Below are positions 25,153 through 32,321 of a stretch of 36,168 nucleotides of DNA, piece after piece; within the stretch, counting starts at the first letter, position 1, and each line of letters starts with the position of its first letter. The notes beneath the pieces are model-generated. The model saw nothing but the letters and a program-made list of their open reading frames with translations. It was not told the DNA's origin and searched no databases. This stretch comes from Verrucomicrobiota bacterium (GTDB lineage: Bacteria > Verrucomicrobiota > Verrucomicrobiia > Limisphaerales > JADLHS01): the NCBI GenBank assembly GCA_013140495.1, contig JABFSR010000056.1, positions 1 through 36,168 of the forward strand, written 5' to 3'. The position numbers and the translations under genes were made by a program.

Positions 25153-26892
25153 ATGAACAACTTCAACATCTACTCACGCCGGAAGTTTTTGAGCAATTCG
25201 GCGAAAGCGGGCATGGCCGCCGCACTCGCCAGTCTCGTGGACATTCCGTTCGTGATGAAGCGCGCGCTCGCCGACGGCAGCATTGGGTTGAATGGAAAAA
25301 AAGTTCTCTTCATCTGGCTGCGCTTCGGCAACGACGGTCTTAACAACATCATCCCGATTCAGGATCCAGAGTACAACAGCATCCGGCCAACCATCGGCCT
25401 TCAAAAGGAAGCCGGCGTGGACTACAGCGCCGCCACATCAGGTTGCTTTGACCCCACGCTTTACACCAACGGCGCATTCACACCACGCACTTCGGCAGAC
25501 AACACCTTTGGCTACACCAACGCAATCCGCACCGGAAACGGATTCGCCGCGCTTCATCCCGCCCTCAAATTTCTTGCGCCGGTCTATAATGCAGGCGACC
25601 TCGCACTGCTCCACCGCGTCGCATATCCGAAACAATCGCGTTCGCACTTCGACTCCCAGAATTATTGGGAAAATGGCAATCCGAACAACAATCTTTCCAA
25701 GGATGGAATCTTTTATCGCACCATCATGGAGTCCGGCCTGGCCAACACCGCACCGCTCACAGGCGTCACGATCCAGTCCGCGCTGCCGCTCATCATGCGT
25801 GGCTCTCAGGCGGCGATGACCAATCTCACCTCTCCCACGCGCTACGACCTGCTCGGCGTTCCGACCGGCACTGGCGACAGCAAGGCATTCAATGCAGTTG
25901 CAAACGCCAACTACTTTCCCTACTCCTCAAAAATCAATCGCGAGCTTCTTGATCTCCAATACGAGAACATGACGAACACCCTGCGCATTTTTGGAAATCT
26001 CGACTTCGGAGAAAATCCAAGTGCAGCAGGGCCGGGGAATTATTATCGCGACAACACGGTCACAGATATGGATCAGACCTGGTACGACGGCACACCAAAC
26101 ACCAATGGGAGCGATCCAAATCGTGGCTACTACCTGTTCCCCACCTCGAACGAAAAAAATGGCGGCTTTCAACGCCCCAGCAACAGCGGCACCAACGCCA
26201 ACAAACGCGTCGCTCCTCAAAACCAACAGGCAGGTTTTTTTACAAACCTGAAGGCCGCCGCAATGATCCTGAATAAAACGGATGCCATCATCGCCGGCAC
26301 CGAACTCGGAGGTTTTGACACCCACGGCACGCAAGGGGCCGCTTCCGGCACGCATGCCAATCTTCTTCAATCCGTCGGCTGGTCCATGTATGCGCTCCGG
26401 AAATATTTTACACTCTATGCTGACAAGGCCACATGGGAAAATATTGTCGTTGTGACATTGTCTGAGTTTGGTCGTACCTCCAAGGAGAACGACTCCAGAG
26501 GCACGGACCATGCCGAAGCTGGCGTCATGTATGTGGCAGGCGGCGGCGTCAAAGGCTACGTTCCTGGCAATTCTTCGGGTGTCTTTGGTTGCAGCCAGGC
26601 AGACAGCATTCCTTGGATCCCCGGCCCGCTTACGAACAGCCTCACCACTTGCGGCACCATGTATGCCGCCGGCTTTCCCAATGGTACCAACCCTGTAAAA
26701 GTCGGCTACTTGCGTCGCGCAATTGATTACCGTTCGGTGCTGGGCGAAGTCATCCGCAAACACCTCGGCTCAACACAAACCCAGTTGAACCGGATCATTC
26801 CCGGCTACGCCAACGTCGGCGAGGGGCTGCTCTCCGGCGGCACGTCCAGCATTGACGGTGTGCAGATTCGAGGCGAACTCGGCTTGTTGTGA
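25153..26892 (+). CDS. DUF1501 protein, Tat-exported (sulfatase-fold family)
   Basis: 579 residues. The N-terminus carries a twin-arginine-type signal: SRRKFLSNSAKAGMAAALASLVDIPF (RR at 8-9), with processing probably after the ALA near residue 40. The DUF1501 body begins KKVLFIWLRFGNDGLNNIIPIQDP (~49-72), contains LHPALKFLAPVYNAGDLALLHRVAYP, RSHFDSQNYWENG, ELGGFDTHGTQ and VVTLSEFGRTSKENDSRGTDHAEAGVMYVAGGGVKG, which align with the alkaline-phosphatase-like family pattern. Substrate unknown. It starts three bases after the DUF1800 stop, and its TGA overlaps the next ATG, so the three genes form one tight operon. Acting in periplasm or at the cell surface is inferred from the signal. Confidence 0.92.
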   Translation: MNNFNIYSRRKFLSNSAKAGMAAALASLVDIPFVMKRALADGSIGLNGKKVLFIWLRFGNDGLNNIIPIQDPEYNSIRPTIGLQKEAGVDYSAATSGCFDPTLYTNGAFTPRTSADNTFGYTNAIRTGNGFAALHPALKFLAPVYNAGDLALLHRVAYPKQSRSHFDSQNYWENGNPNNNLSKDGIFYRTIMESGLANTAPLTGVTIQSALPLIMRGSQAAMTNLTSPTRYDLLGVPTGTGDSKAFNAVANANYFPYSSKINRELLDLQYENMTNTLRIFGNLDFGENPSAAGPGNYYRDNTVTDMDQTWYDGTPNTNGSDPNRGYYLFPTSNEKNGGFQRPSNSGTNANKRVAPQNQQAGFFTNLKAAAMILNKTDAIIAGTELGGFDTHGTQGAASGTHANLLQSVGWSMYALRKYFTLYADKATWENIVVVTLSEFGRTSKENDSRGTDHAEAGVMYVAGGGVKGYVPGNSSGVFGCSQADSIPWIPGPLTNSLTTCGTMYAAGFPNGTNPVKVGYLRRAIDYRSVLGEVIRKHLGSTQTQLNRIIPGYANVGEGLLSGGTSSIDGVQIRGELGLL

Positions 26893-27836
26893 TGTTGTCA
26901 TTCATCAAGTCGTACCGCCATGCCGCGCCTGTGGCGACTTCGTTGGTTTTCATCCTCGCTGGAATTTTGCCCGACCATGTTGCGCTTTCCGCGACTAATT
27001 TCTTTGTTCCCGTCGCAGACACTTCCCTCCTGGAAGTGGCCACTACTAACAACATGGGCGGATTTGCAGGGATGAACTCGGGTACCACCGGGGAATACAA
27101 AAAAACCCGTGCCTTGATCCGATTTGACCTGACCCAGCTTCCGAGATCAACAATCGTTCAATTCTCCGCACTCCATATTGATGTGACCCATCAACCCAGC
27201 GCCGATGAATCACCTCCGCCCATCTCATTCGGTCTTCGACGCGTGTTGCGTTCGTGGGGCGAAGGCACAAATTCACCAACGACACAGATTGGAAAGGGAT
27301 TGCCTGCCACGGAAGGCGATGCCACATGGTTTCATGCCTTCTTTCCCACAAATCTCTGGACCAGCCCCGGAGGCGCTGTTGGAGCGGATTTTTCTGATAC
27401 CGAAAGCACCTTCACGGACATCATCGGCGTCAGTTCCTACACTTTTCCAAGCACGCCGGAAATGGTGGGCGATGTCACCGGATGGCTGGACATTCCCCAA
27501 AATAATTTCGGCTGGGTGTTGCTCTGCAATAGCGAAGGAGCGAATTATTCTGCCCGACGCTTTAGCACACGCGAAGATGTGGATCATCTGCCGCTGCTCG
27601 AATTGCACTACCTCGTCCCGCCCCATCTGACTATTGCGAAAACCAATTCGACTCAAATCTGCATCCAGTTCACCGCATGGGCTGGCCACACCTACGACAT
27701 TGAATATCGAAACTCTCTTGCCGCCGGCTCCTGGGTGTTGTTGTCGCACCTTGATGCAACGCCGACGAATTACCCCGTTGCCCTCCTCGATACGCAGTCC
27801 GTTACACAGCGCTTTTATCGGGTGAACGCTTACTGA
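26892..27836 (+). CDS. Secreted DNRLRE-domain-like protein with FYRV tail
   Basis: 314 residues from the ATG at 26892, which shares bases with the preceding TGA. Signal peptide: PVATSLVFILAGILPDHVALSA. The main domain (~40-240) matches the DNRLRE/CBM96 pattern: VPVADTSLLEVATTNNMGG, then TRALIRFDLTQLPRSTIVQFSALHIDV, SWGEGTNSPTTQIGKG, ATWFHAFFPTNLWTSPGGAVGADF, and VTGWLDIPQNNFGWVLLCNSEGANYSARRFSTRE. The last ~75 residues are the small C-terminal domain ending TQRFYRVNAY. DNRLRE domains occur on secreted carbohydrate-active proteins and may form fibres or bind glycans. Third member of the DUF1800-DUF1501 operon, so it probably acts with them at the cell surface. Confidence 0.82.
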   Translation: MLSFIKSYRHAAPVATSLVFILAGILPDHVALSATNFFVPVADTSLLEVATTNNMGGFAGMNSGTTGEYKKTRALIRFDLTQLPRSTIVQFSALHIDVTHQPSADESPPPISFGLRRVLRSWGEGTNSPTTQIGKGLPATEGDATWFHAFFPTNLWTSPGGAVGADFSDTESTFTDIIGVSSYTFPSTPEMVGDVTGWLDIPQNNFGWVLLCNSEGANYSARRFSTREDVDHLPLLELHYLVPPHLTIAKTNSTQICIQFTAWAGHTYDIEYRNSLAAGSWVLLSHLDATPTNYPVALLDTQSVTQRFYRVNAY

Positions 27837-27887
27837 AAGTATTGTGAACTCAGTGTGGTTCCGGTCAAACAGACTGTGACAAGCCGT

Positions 27888-28799
27888 TCACTTTCGGATG
27901 TTCTGAACGTCGTTGCTGAACGTATTCTGCCGCAGTTGATCAATCTGCGCCTGTATCCCCTCCGGGGTTGGTGATACGGTCTTGCCCAGTTCAAAGTAAC
28001 GAATCGCCTCTACATAATTGCCGGAATCGCGTTCTATCCGCGCCAGATTAACGGCGATCCTGCCAAGAAGACTGATGGCCTCATTGTTTGTTTTCGACTG
28101 GCTCGGTCGGGCGAACCAGGCAGAAAGCGCGCTCGTCATGACGTTGCGGGCGCGATTCGTGTCCGCCATGTCGTTGTAGTAGAGCGAACCCAGTTCAAAT
28201 AAAAGCTCGTCGCTTTTCGGGTTGTTGCGAAGCCCCTCAAGAAGAAACTGACGCGCTTCGCCGACCCGGTTCTTTTCCTTGCGCAACCAGTAGGAAGCCG
28301 TCGTGTAAGTTGTCACCATCTGTGGGTCCATCTCGGCGGCGATACGCAGCCACGGGAGCATTTCGCGTTGTTTGCCCTCTGCCAGATGAGTGTGCTGGTT
28401 GATGGTAAAGTTGCGTCCGAATCGTTCGATCCAGTCGCGAGGTTCTTTCACGAAATCCATGCCCTCTTCGTGGTCGGCATCGTGGTCTTCGTGATGGTGA
28501 GCATCGTGATCCTCTTTGCCATCGTGATGATCGTCCTCATCCGCGTGAGTAATCGCCTTCTGGTTCGCCTGATTCGCCTGGTCGAAGATGGACGGGTAAT
28601 AGCCGCTGTGAAAATAGATGTCGGCCTTGGTAAAAAAATGCTTTGCGAAAAGGCGACGACCATCGCCAAGCATGATTTTGAGAAACCCATCCGTGCCTCG
28701 CTTCTCACTGCGCTGCTGCGCTGTGGGTGCAAGCAGGGTGGCGAGCGACACACTCAAAGTCGCCAGCAATGCGACAATCCACTTTGGTGAAGCGTGCAT
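27888..28799 (-). CDS. TPR-repeat protein with His/Asp-rich loop, partner of ABC exporter
   Basis: 303 residues. The ATG at 28799 overlaps the permease stop by one base (TGATG); the much longer open frame upstream of it is only an antisense/shadow reading of the two ABC genes. N-terminal hydrophobic segment WIVALLATLSVSLATLLAP (7-25) looks like a signal anchor. Residues 84-112 are an extraordinary metal-binding-type loop with 9 His, 9 Asp and 5 Glu in 29 positions. From ~140 there are tetratricopeptide-like helices (LPWLRIAAEMDPQMVTTYTTASYWL; EARQFLLEGLRNNPKSDELLFELGSLYY; YVEAIRYFELGKTV), the usual protein-binding scaffold. Final gene of the ATPase-permease operon. The His loop suggests Zn, Cu or Ni binding, so the exporter may handle metals or a metalloprotein; this is inference. 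Confidence 0.8.
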   Translation of the reverse strand: MHASPKWIVALLATLSVSLATLLAPTAQQRSEKRGTDGFLKIMLGDGRRLFAKHFFTKADIYFHSGYYPSIFDQANQANQKAITHADEDDHHDGKEDHDAHHHEDHDADHEEGMDFVKEPRDWIERFGRNFTINQHTHLAEGKQREMLPWLRIAAEMDPQMVTTYTTASYWLRKEKNRVGEARQFLLEGLRNNPKSDELLFELGSLYYNDMADTNRARNVMTSALSAWFARPSQSKTNNEAISLLGRIAVNLARIERDSGNYVEAIRYFELGKTVSPTPEGIQAQIDQLRQNTFSNDVQNIRK

Positions 28800-29578
28800 C
28801 AGGTATTTAGATTCTGGCGACGGAACCGCGCCCAAGTCAGCACGAGCAACAGGGTGGCATAAGCCGCAGCGTAGAACGTCGCCATGAAACACGCCGCGTT
28901 TCCCGGGAGGATTTGATCGTTGATGAAGATATCCCGCAGGTCGTACCACTCCAGATGCGGAATAAGGAAATAGATCGAGTAAAGCAATGTGCCCGCGGGT
29001 TCGGTGAGTCCGACCGACACTTTCCCGAGATGCGGCCCGACAAATGTCACCCCAAGCACCACAATGAAACAAAGGGTCGCATTCGGTCCGGGAGCTGAGA
29101 GAACAACCGACCCCAGAAGCGCCAGCGCGACTACAACACCCAGCGCCACCCACTGCATCCACATCAGTTTGGCAAAGGCAGCAACCGGCAATGTATGTTC
29201 GCGGGCGCCAACGAGAATTCCGAAAAAAACATAGAACACAATGAGCGTGATTCCACACGCGAGCCAGCAGCCAAGAAATTTCCCGAGAACCACCTGCCAG
29301 CGCGTGACAGGTTTGGCAAGCAACGGGAAAATGGTCCGGTTTTCCTTTTCCGAAGGTATCTGGCGCGCAGCGGTGGTAATCCCGATGATGAGCGATGAAA
29401 TCCAGATGAGAAGAAGGCAGATTTCTTTCAATGCACGGACGATGGTGTTTTCGTTGAAGAAACTCATTGAACCGGCCGCAAGGGTCAGCAGGGTCGTGAG
29501 CACGAGAAGGACGTAGAAATCCTTGCGCCGATAAAGCTCCTTGATGACGACGGTGGAAATGGCCCAGACGGTGTTCAT
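28799..29578 (-). CDS. ABC-2 type permease
   Basis: 259-residue integral membrane protein with about six hydrophobic segments (e.g. VLLVLTTLLTLAAGSM, EICLLLIWISSLIIGI, WLACGITLIVFYVFFGILV, WVALGVVVALALLGSVVL, FIVVLGVTFVGPHL, FYAAAYATLLLVLTWA). The motif EKENRTIFPLLAKPVTRWQVVLGKFLG (~77-103) is the cytoplasmic coupling region of the NosY/ABC-2 permease family. Its ATG overlaps the stop of the ATPase gene by four bases (ATGA) and its own stop overlaps the TPR gene, so the three products are translated as a set. Unlike the permease at 4766 it is single-length and should dimerise. Substrate unknown. Confidence 0.9.
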   Translation of the reverse strand: MNTVWAISTVVIKELYRRKDFYVLLVLTTLLTLAAGSMSFFNENTIVRALKEICLLLIWISSLIIGITTAARQIPSEKENRTIFPLLAKPVTRWQVVLGKFLGCWLACGITLIVFYVFFGILVGAREHTLPVAAFAKLMWMQWVALGVVVALALLGSVVLSAPGPNATLCFIVVLGVTFVGPHLGKVSVGLTEPAGTLLYSIYFLIPHLEWYDLRDIFINDQILPGNAACFMATFYAAAYATLLLVLTWARFRRQNLNT

Positions 29579-30333
29579 GTGATGGCTTGCGGCTTGTAAC
29601 CGATGAGGTCCAGGAAGATTTGTTCGAGGCCGGTTTTGTATTTCGCAAGAAGATCGGCAACGCGGCCTTCCTCTCTTAGCTGCCCTTGATGAACGATCGC
29701 AACGCGGTCGCAGACGGTTTCCACCTCGCCAAGTTCGTGCGACGAAAAGAAAACGGTCTTCCCTTCGTTCTTCAGACGTTGGATGATCTCGCGAACTTTC
29801 ATCCGTCCAATGGGATCGAGCCCGCTGGTGGGCTCATCCAGGATCAACAGATCAGGGTTGTTGATGAGTGCCTGAGCCAGACCAACGCGCTGTTGCATTC
29901 CCTTGGAGTATGACTTGAGGGGGCGTTTGGAGGCGTGTTCGAGTTCGACAAGTTTAATGAGGCGGTCAATCCTACGATCCGCTTCCATTCGTTCGATACC
30001 AAAAACCTTCGCATAAAACCGAAGAATCTCCTCGGCTGAAAGAAACTTGTAGTAGTAGGTGAGTTCCGGCAGATAGCCAATGCGCTGACGGGCGATCGGC
30101 TCGCGAACGTTTACTCCGAATAATCTGGCCTCGCCGCCCGTGGCGTTCACAAAGCCAAGGAGCACATTCATCGTCGTCGTCTTGCCGGCACCGTTCGGAC
30201 CAAGGAACCCGAAGACTTCGCCTTGGCGCACATCAAGACTGAGGCCGTTGACGGCAAGTTTTGGCACGGACGATCCGGATGCAATCGGATATTCGACGCG
30301 CAAGTTTTTCAATTGAACTACTGACTCCATCAT
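29575..30333 (-). CDS. ABC transporter ATP-binding protein
   Basis: 252 residues; first gene of the second export operon. Motifs: Walker A GFLGPNGAGKTTT (42-54), GYLPE at the Q-loop place (86-90), signature YSKGMQQRVGLAQAL (142-156), Walker B LLILDEPTSGLDP (162-174), switch His in SSHE (199). It lacks the C-terminal extension of the ATPase at 3787. Start ATG at 30333, or the adjacent ATG at 30330. Belongs to the CcmA/NatA/NosF exporter group, so with the permease it forms an exporter or an ATP-driven envelope-assembly device. Confidence 0.92.
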   Translation of the reverse strand: MMESVVQLKNLRVEYPIASGSSVPKLAVNGLSLDVRQGEVFGFLGPNGAGKTTTMNVLLGFVNATGGEARLFGVNVREPIARQRIGYLPELTYYYKFLSAEEILRFYAKVFGIERMEADRRIDRLIKLVELEHASKRPLKSYSKGMQQRVGLAQALINNPDLLILDEPTSGLDPIGRMKVREIIQRLKNEGKTVFFSSHELGEVETVCDRVAIVHQGQLREEGRVADLLAKYKTGLEQIFLDLIGYKPQAIT

Positions 30334-30411
30334 ATCAATTCGATAACGAATTAACTTTTTCCAAGCAGTCGCACAATCTCTTTCTGTTGGCGGACCAGTC
30401 CGGACAACGCA

Positions 30412-30439
30412 AAGGCCCGAAGCAGAAACTTCGGACCTT
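30412..30439 (-). terminator. Terminator-like hairpin after pseudopilin copy 1
   Basis: AAGGCCCGAAG (30412-30422) pairs with CTTCGGACCTT (30429-30439), eleven positions with one mismatch, loop CAGAAA, 18 bases past the stop at 30458 (minus strand). The T-run is weak (TTGCGTTG). Confidence 0.6.
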
Positions 30440-30457
30440 GCTGCGAATTCTCAGATT

Positions 30458-30817
30458 TTATGGAAACTGTAGCACATGGCCGAGTTGATCGCAGGCTGGC
30501 CTTTCGTTGACGGTGGTCAATGAGTACGTGCCACCAGACGGGCAAGTCGGCCATTCACCGCTCAAGCTGCGTCCAAGATACGGCGTCGCGTCCGTTGGGG
30601 TGACCGTGGCGGATCCCGCCTTGTTTTTTTCAAGCGCCCATTGTTGGATGGCGCCATCAATCTGGCGGAGGTTGTTGATGCACGCGTTTTGCTGCGTCGT
30701 GGTACGGGCGCGCACAAAGTTGGGAATTGCCATCGCAGCCAGCAATCCGATGATTGCTACAACGATCATGATTTCCACGAGGGTGAAACCTGCTTTACGG
30801 GAGGTGTTGATCTTCAT
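30458..30817 (-). CDS. Type IV pilin/pseudopilin-like protein, copy 1
   Basis: 119 residues, first of three tandem paralogues counted from the left. MKINTSRKAGFTLVEIMIVVAIIGLLAAMAIPNFVRART is a classical short prepilin leader: cleavage after Gly10, Phe at +1, Glu at +5, then a hydrophobic helix. After the helix follow CINNLRQIDGAIQQWALE, then a short globular part (DATPYLGRSLSGEWPTCPSGGTYSL) with Cys residues that may pair. This is the GspG-like minor or major pseudopilin pattern common in Verrucomicrobiota. Its N-terminal third is nearly identical in DNA to copy 2, but the remaining part has diverged. Own terminator (30412) and probable promoter (30871). It may form fibres for adhesion, motility or secretion; no assembly genes are nearby. 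Confidence 0.88.
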   Translation of the reverse strand: MKINTSRKAGFTLVEIMIVVAIIGLLAAMAIPNFVRARTTTQQNACINNLRQIDGAIQQWALEKNKAGSATVTPTDATPYLGRSLSGEWPTCPSGGTYSLTTVNERPACDQLGHVLQFP

Positions 30818-30870
30818 ACTTGCTCTAGCCTTTCTGTCTTGTAGGTGGAGTGAGCCTCCACAGCAGGCTG

Positions 30871-30899
30871 GTTATAATATGACGGTTGGTGCTCACGAA
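30871..30899 (-). promoter_or_regulatory. Probable promoter of pseudopilin copy 1
   Basis: On the minus strand TTCGTG (30899-30894) and TATAAC (30876-30871) are 17 bases apart. The same GTGAGCACCAACCGT spacer occurs before copy 2 at exactly the same spacing, which supports a shared regulatory segment. The leader to the ATG is about 50 bases. Confidence 0.5.
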
Positions 30900-31028
30900 T
30901 TTTGCCTGCTGTGACCACATGCGGAAAAGAGCAATGAAAATGCCACTTTTTTGACCAAGCAAAAAAGGTGAATAGGACATTGCCAATGGCTTAATCATGC
31001 CGCAACAGCCCGTATCTTCGACAAGAAA

Positions 31029-31055
31029 AAGGCCCGGAGTATTACTCCGGGCCTT
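31029..31055 (-). terminator. Perfect intrinsic terminator after pseudopilin copy 2
   Basis: AAGGCCCGGAGT (31029-31040) pairs perfectly with ACTCCGGGCCTT (31044-31055), twelve pairs around a three-base loop, followed on the minus strand by TTTCTTG. It lies 23 bases past the stop. Confidence 0.9.
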
Positions 31056-31078
31056 GAAAGAAACTTTAACTGTCCGTG

Positions 31079-31438
31079 TTACGGAAGTACGTGCAGGCCA
31101 CCCGGCGCGTCGCACAACGGCTTGCTGCTGACATCCGACACTGAGTAACTGCCGCCTGACGGACATGTCGGCAATTCTCCAGCGACACCGCGTCCGAGGT
31201 AGGGCTGGACGTCGGTTAAAGTCACCGTAGCTGAACTCGACTTGCTCTTCTCCAACGCCCATTGCTGGATACCGCCGTCAATCTGACGGAGGTTGTTGAT
31301 GCAAGCGTTGGTCTGGGACGTTGTGCGCGCGCGCACGAAGTTGGGAATCGCGATTGCAGCCAGCAATCCGATGATTGCCACAACGATCATGATTTCCACG
31401 AGGGTGAAACCTGCTTTACGGGAGGTGTTGATCTTCAT
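31079..31438 (-). CDS. Type IV pilin/pseudopilin-like protein, copy 2 (mosaic)
   Basis: 119 residues with the same leader as copy 1 (MKINTSRKAGFTLVEIMIVV; processing after Gly10). The globular part is that of copy 3: ALEKSKSSSATVTLTDVQPYLGRG, then AGELPTCPSGGSYSVSDVSSKP. At DNA level the first ~77 bases of the gene differ from copy 1 by a single base, whereas a 43-base block in the second half (around 31193-31235) is identical to copy 3 and unlike copy 1. It is therefore a recombinant of its two neighbours. Own promoter and perfect terminator. Probably the best expressed of the set, judging from the terminator and promoter, but that is inference. Confidence 0.9.
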   Translation of the reverse strand: MKINTSRKAGFTLVEIMIVVAIIGLLAAIAIPNFVRARTTSQTNACINNLRQIDGGIQQWALEKSKSSSATVTLTDVQPYLGRGVAGELPTCPSGGSYSVSDVSSKPLCDAPGGLHVLP

Positions 31439-31494
31439 ATTTGCTATTTACCTTTCTGTTCTGTTGTTTGCGGCGTGAACACTGTAGCAGGCGT

Positions 31495-31523
31495 GTTTTA
31501 CGATTACGGTTGGTGCTCACTTA
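31495..31523 (-). promoter_or_regulatory. Probable promoter of pseudopilin copy 2
   Basis: On the minus strand TAAGTG (31523-31518) and TAAAAC (31500-31495) are 17 bases apart, with a spacer starting AGCACCAACCGT that matches the copy 1 promoter. Copy 3 keeps CAATAAGTGA (near 32100) but its downstream spacing differs (candidate -10 TATTAA at 32072-32067). Confidence 0.45.
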
Positions 31524-31594
31524 TTGCCTGCCACAACCGCACATCACGAATAGCAACGCCAGTGCCAAGGCTTCATTCGAGTCACAAAAACCAA

Positions 31595-31621
31595 ACGGGC
31601 CTGGAATGCTTCCAGGCCCGT
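31595..31621 (-). terminator. Perfect intrinsic terminator after pseudopilin copy 3
   Basis: ACGGGCCTGGAA (31595-31606) pairs perfectly with TTCCAGGCCCGT (31610-31621), twelve pairs with loop TGC, followed on the minus strand by TTGGTTTTTG. It lies 32 bases past the stop. Confidence 0.9.
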
Positions 31622-31653
31622 CTGAGAAATGAAACGCGTGTTAGCCGTGATCG

Positions 31654-32016
31654 TTATGGGACGGGATCAAGCGTGTGGCCGGGTTGGTTACACCTCGGCT
31701 TGGTGCTGACATCCGACACTGAGTATGTGCCGCCTGCAGGACATGTCGGCAATTCGCCAGCGGTGCCGCGCCCGAGGTAGGGCTGGACGTCGGTTAAAGT
31801 CACCGTAGCTGAACTGGACTTGCTCTTCTCCAAAGCCCACTGTTGAATCCCTCCGTCAATCTGCCGCAAATTGTTGATGCAGGCGTTCTTTTGCGCTGTT
31901 GTGCGGGCTTTGACGAAGTTTGGAATCGCGATGGCAGCAAGCAGTCCGATGATCGCAACGACAATCATGATCTCCACCAGCGTAAAGGCTGAACTAAGTT
32001 TTTTCCTAATTTTCAT
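31654..32016 (-). CDS. Type IV pilin/pseudopilin-like protein, copy 3
   Basis: 120 residues. The leader differs from copies 1 and 2 (MKIRKKLSSAFTLVEIMIVV): the residue before the cleavage site is Ala instead of Gly, still accepted in this phylum. The helix AIIGLLAAIAIPNFVKART and the segment CINNLRQIDGGIQQWALEK are conserved, as is the globular part shared with copy 2 (SSSATVTLTDVQPYLGRG, AGELPTCPAGG). The C-terminus CNQPGHTLDPVP is unique. Own terminator at 31595. Probably the oldest or reference copy from which the second half of copy 2 derives, or the reverse; direction cannot be told from sequence alone. Confidence 0.88.
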   Translation of the reverse strand: MKIRKKLSSAFTLVEIMIVVAIIGLLAAIAIPNFVKARTTAQKNACINNLRQIDGGIQQWALEKSKSSSATVTLTDVQPYLGRGTAGELPTCPAGGTYSVSDVSTKPRCNQPGHTLDPVP

Positions 32017-32321
32017 ATCTGCTTTTTCTTTCTGTTTGCTGCGGCGTGAACCTGATCATCGGACGGTTAATATGTTAAAATGACATGCCGGTTCACTTAT
32101 TGCCCGATGATTTCCGCTCTGACGACTTTAGTTTGTAGGAGCGTGAAAGCAATCGCCAACAGAGCCTGTCACCTGGGATTCTTTCCCGACCAACCTCCGT
32201 AGTAATCCGTAGTTTTTTTCCAAGGTTGAGGCAGAAGTGTCTCATTCCATTTCGAGACACCTGCCAACGCCAACCCACACTGATGGGGCTGCCGCGTCAA
32301 GCATCCACTTTCCCCACCATT
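32017..32321. other. Intergenic region upstream of pseudopilin copy 3
   Basis: 305 bases between the pseudopilin start and the stop of the large membrane enzyme gene (both minus). It holds the copy 3 leader and promoter area (32067-32100) and a small hairpin GTGTCTC/GAGACAC (32237-32243 with 32254-32260) lacking a T-run. No credible gene. Confidence 0.5.

Noticed and set aside
28800..29660. Long minus-strand open frame extending the TPR gene to 590 residues
   Set aside because: The upstream part reads the permease and the end of the ATPase gene in a wrong frame; it has no family features, whereas the frames of the two ABC proteins do. The TPR protein starts at 28799 with a proper membrane anchor.
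31505..31545. Sigma-54-type promoter (TGGCAG...) before pseudopilin copy 2
   Set aside because: The GG to GC spacing does not match the -24/-12 pattern; a 17-base-spaced sigma-70-like pair fits better.
32237..32260. GTGTCTC/GAGACAC hairpin as a terminator
   Set aside because: Only seven pairs and no T-run in the direction of transcription of either neighbouring gene.
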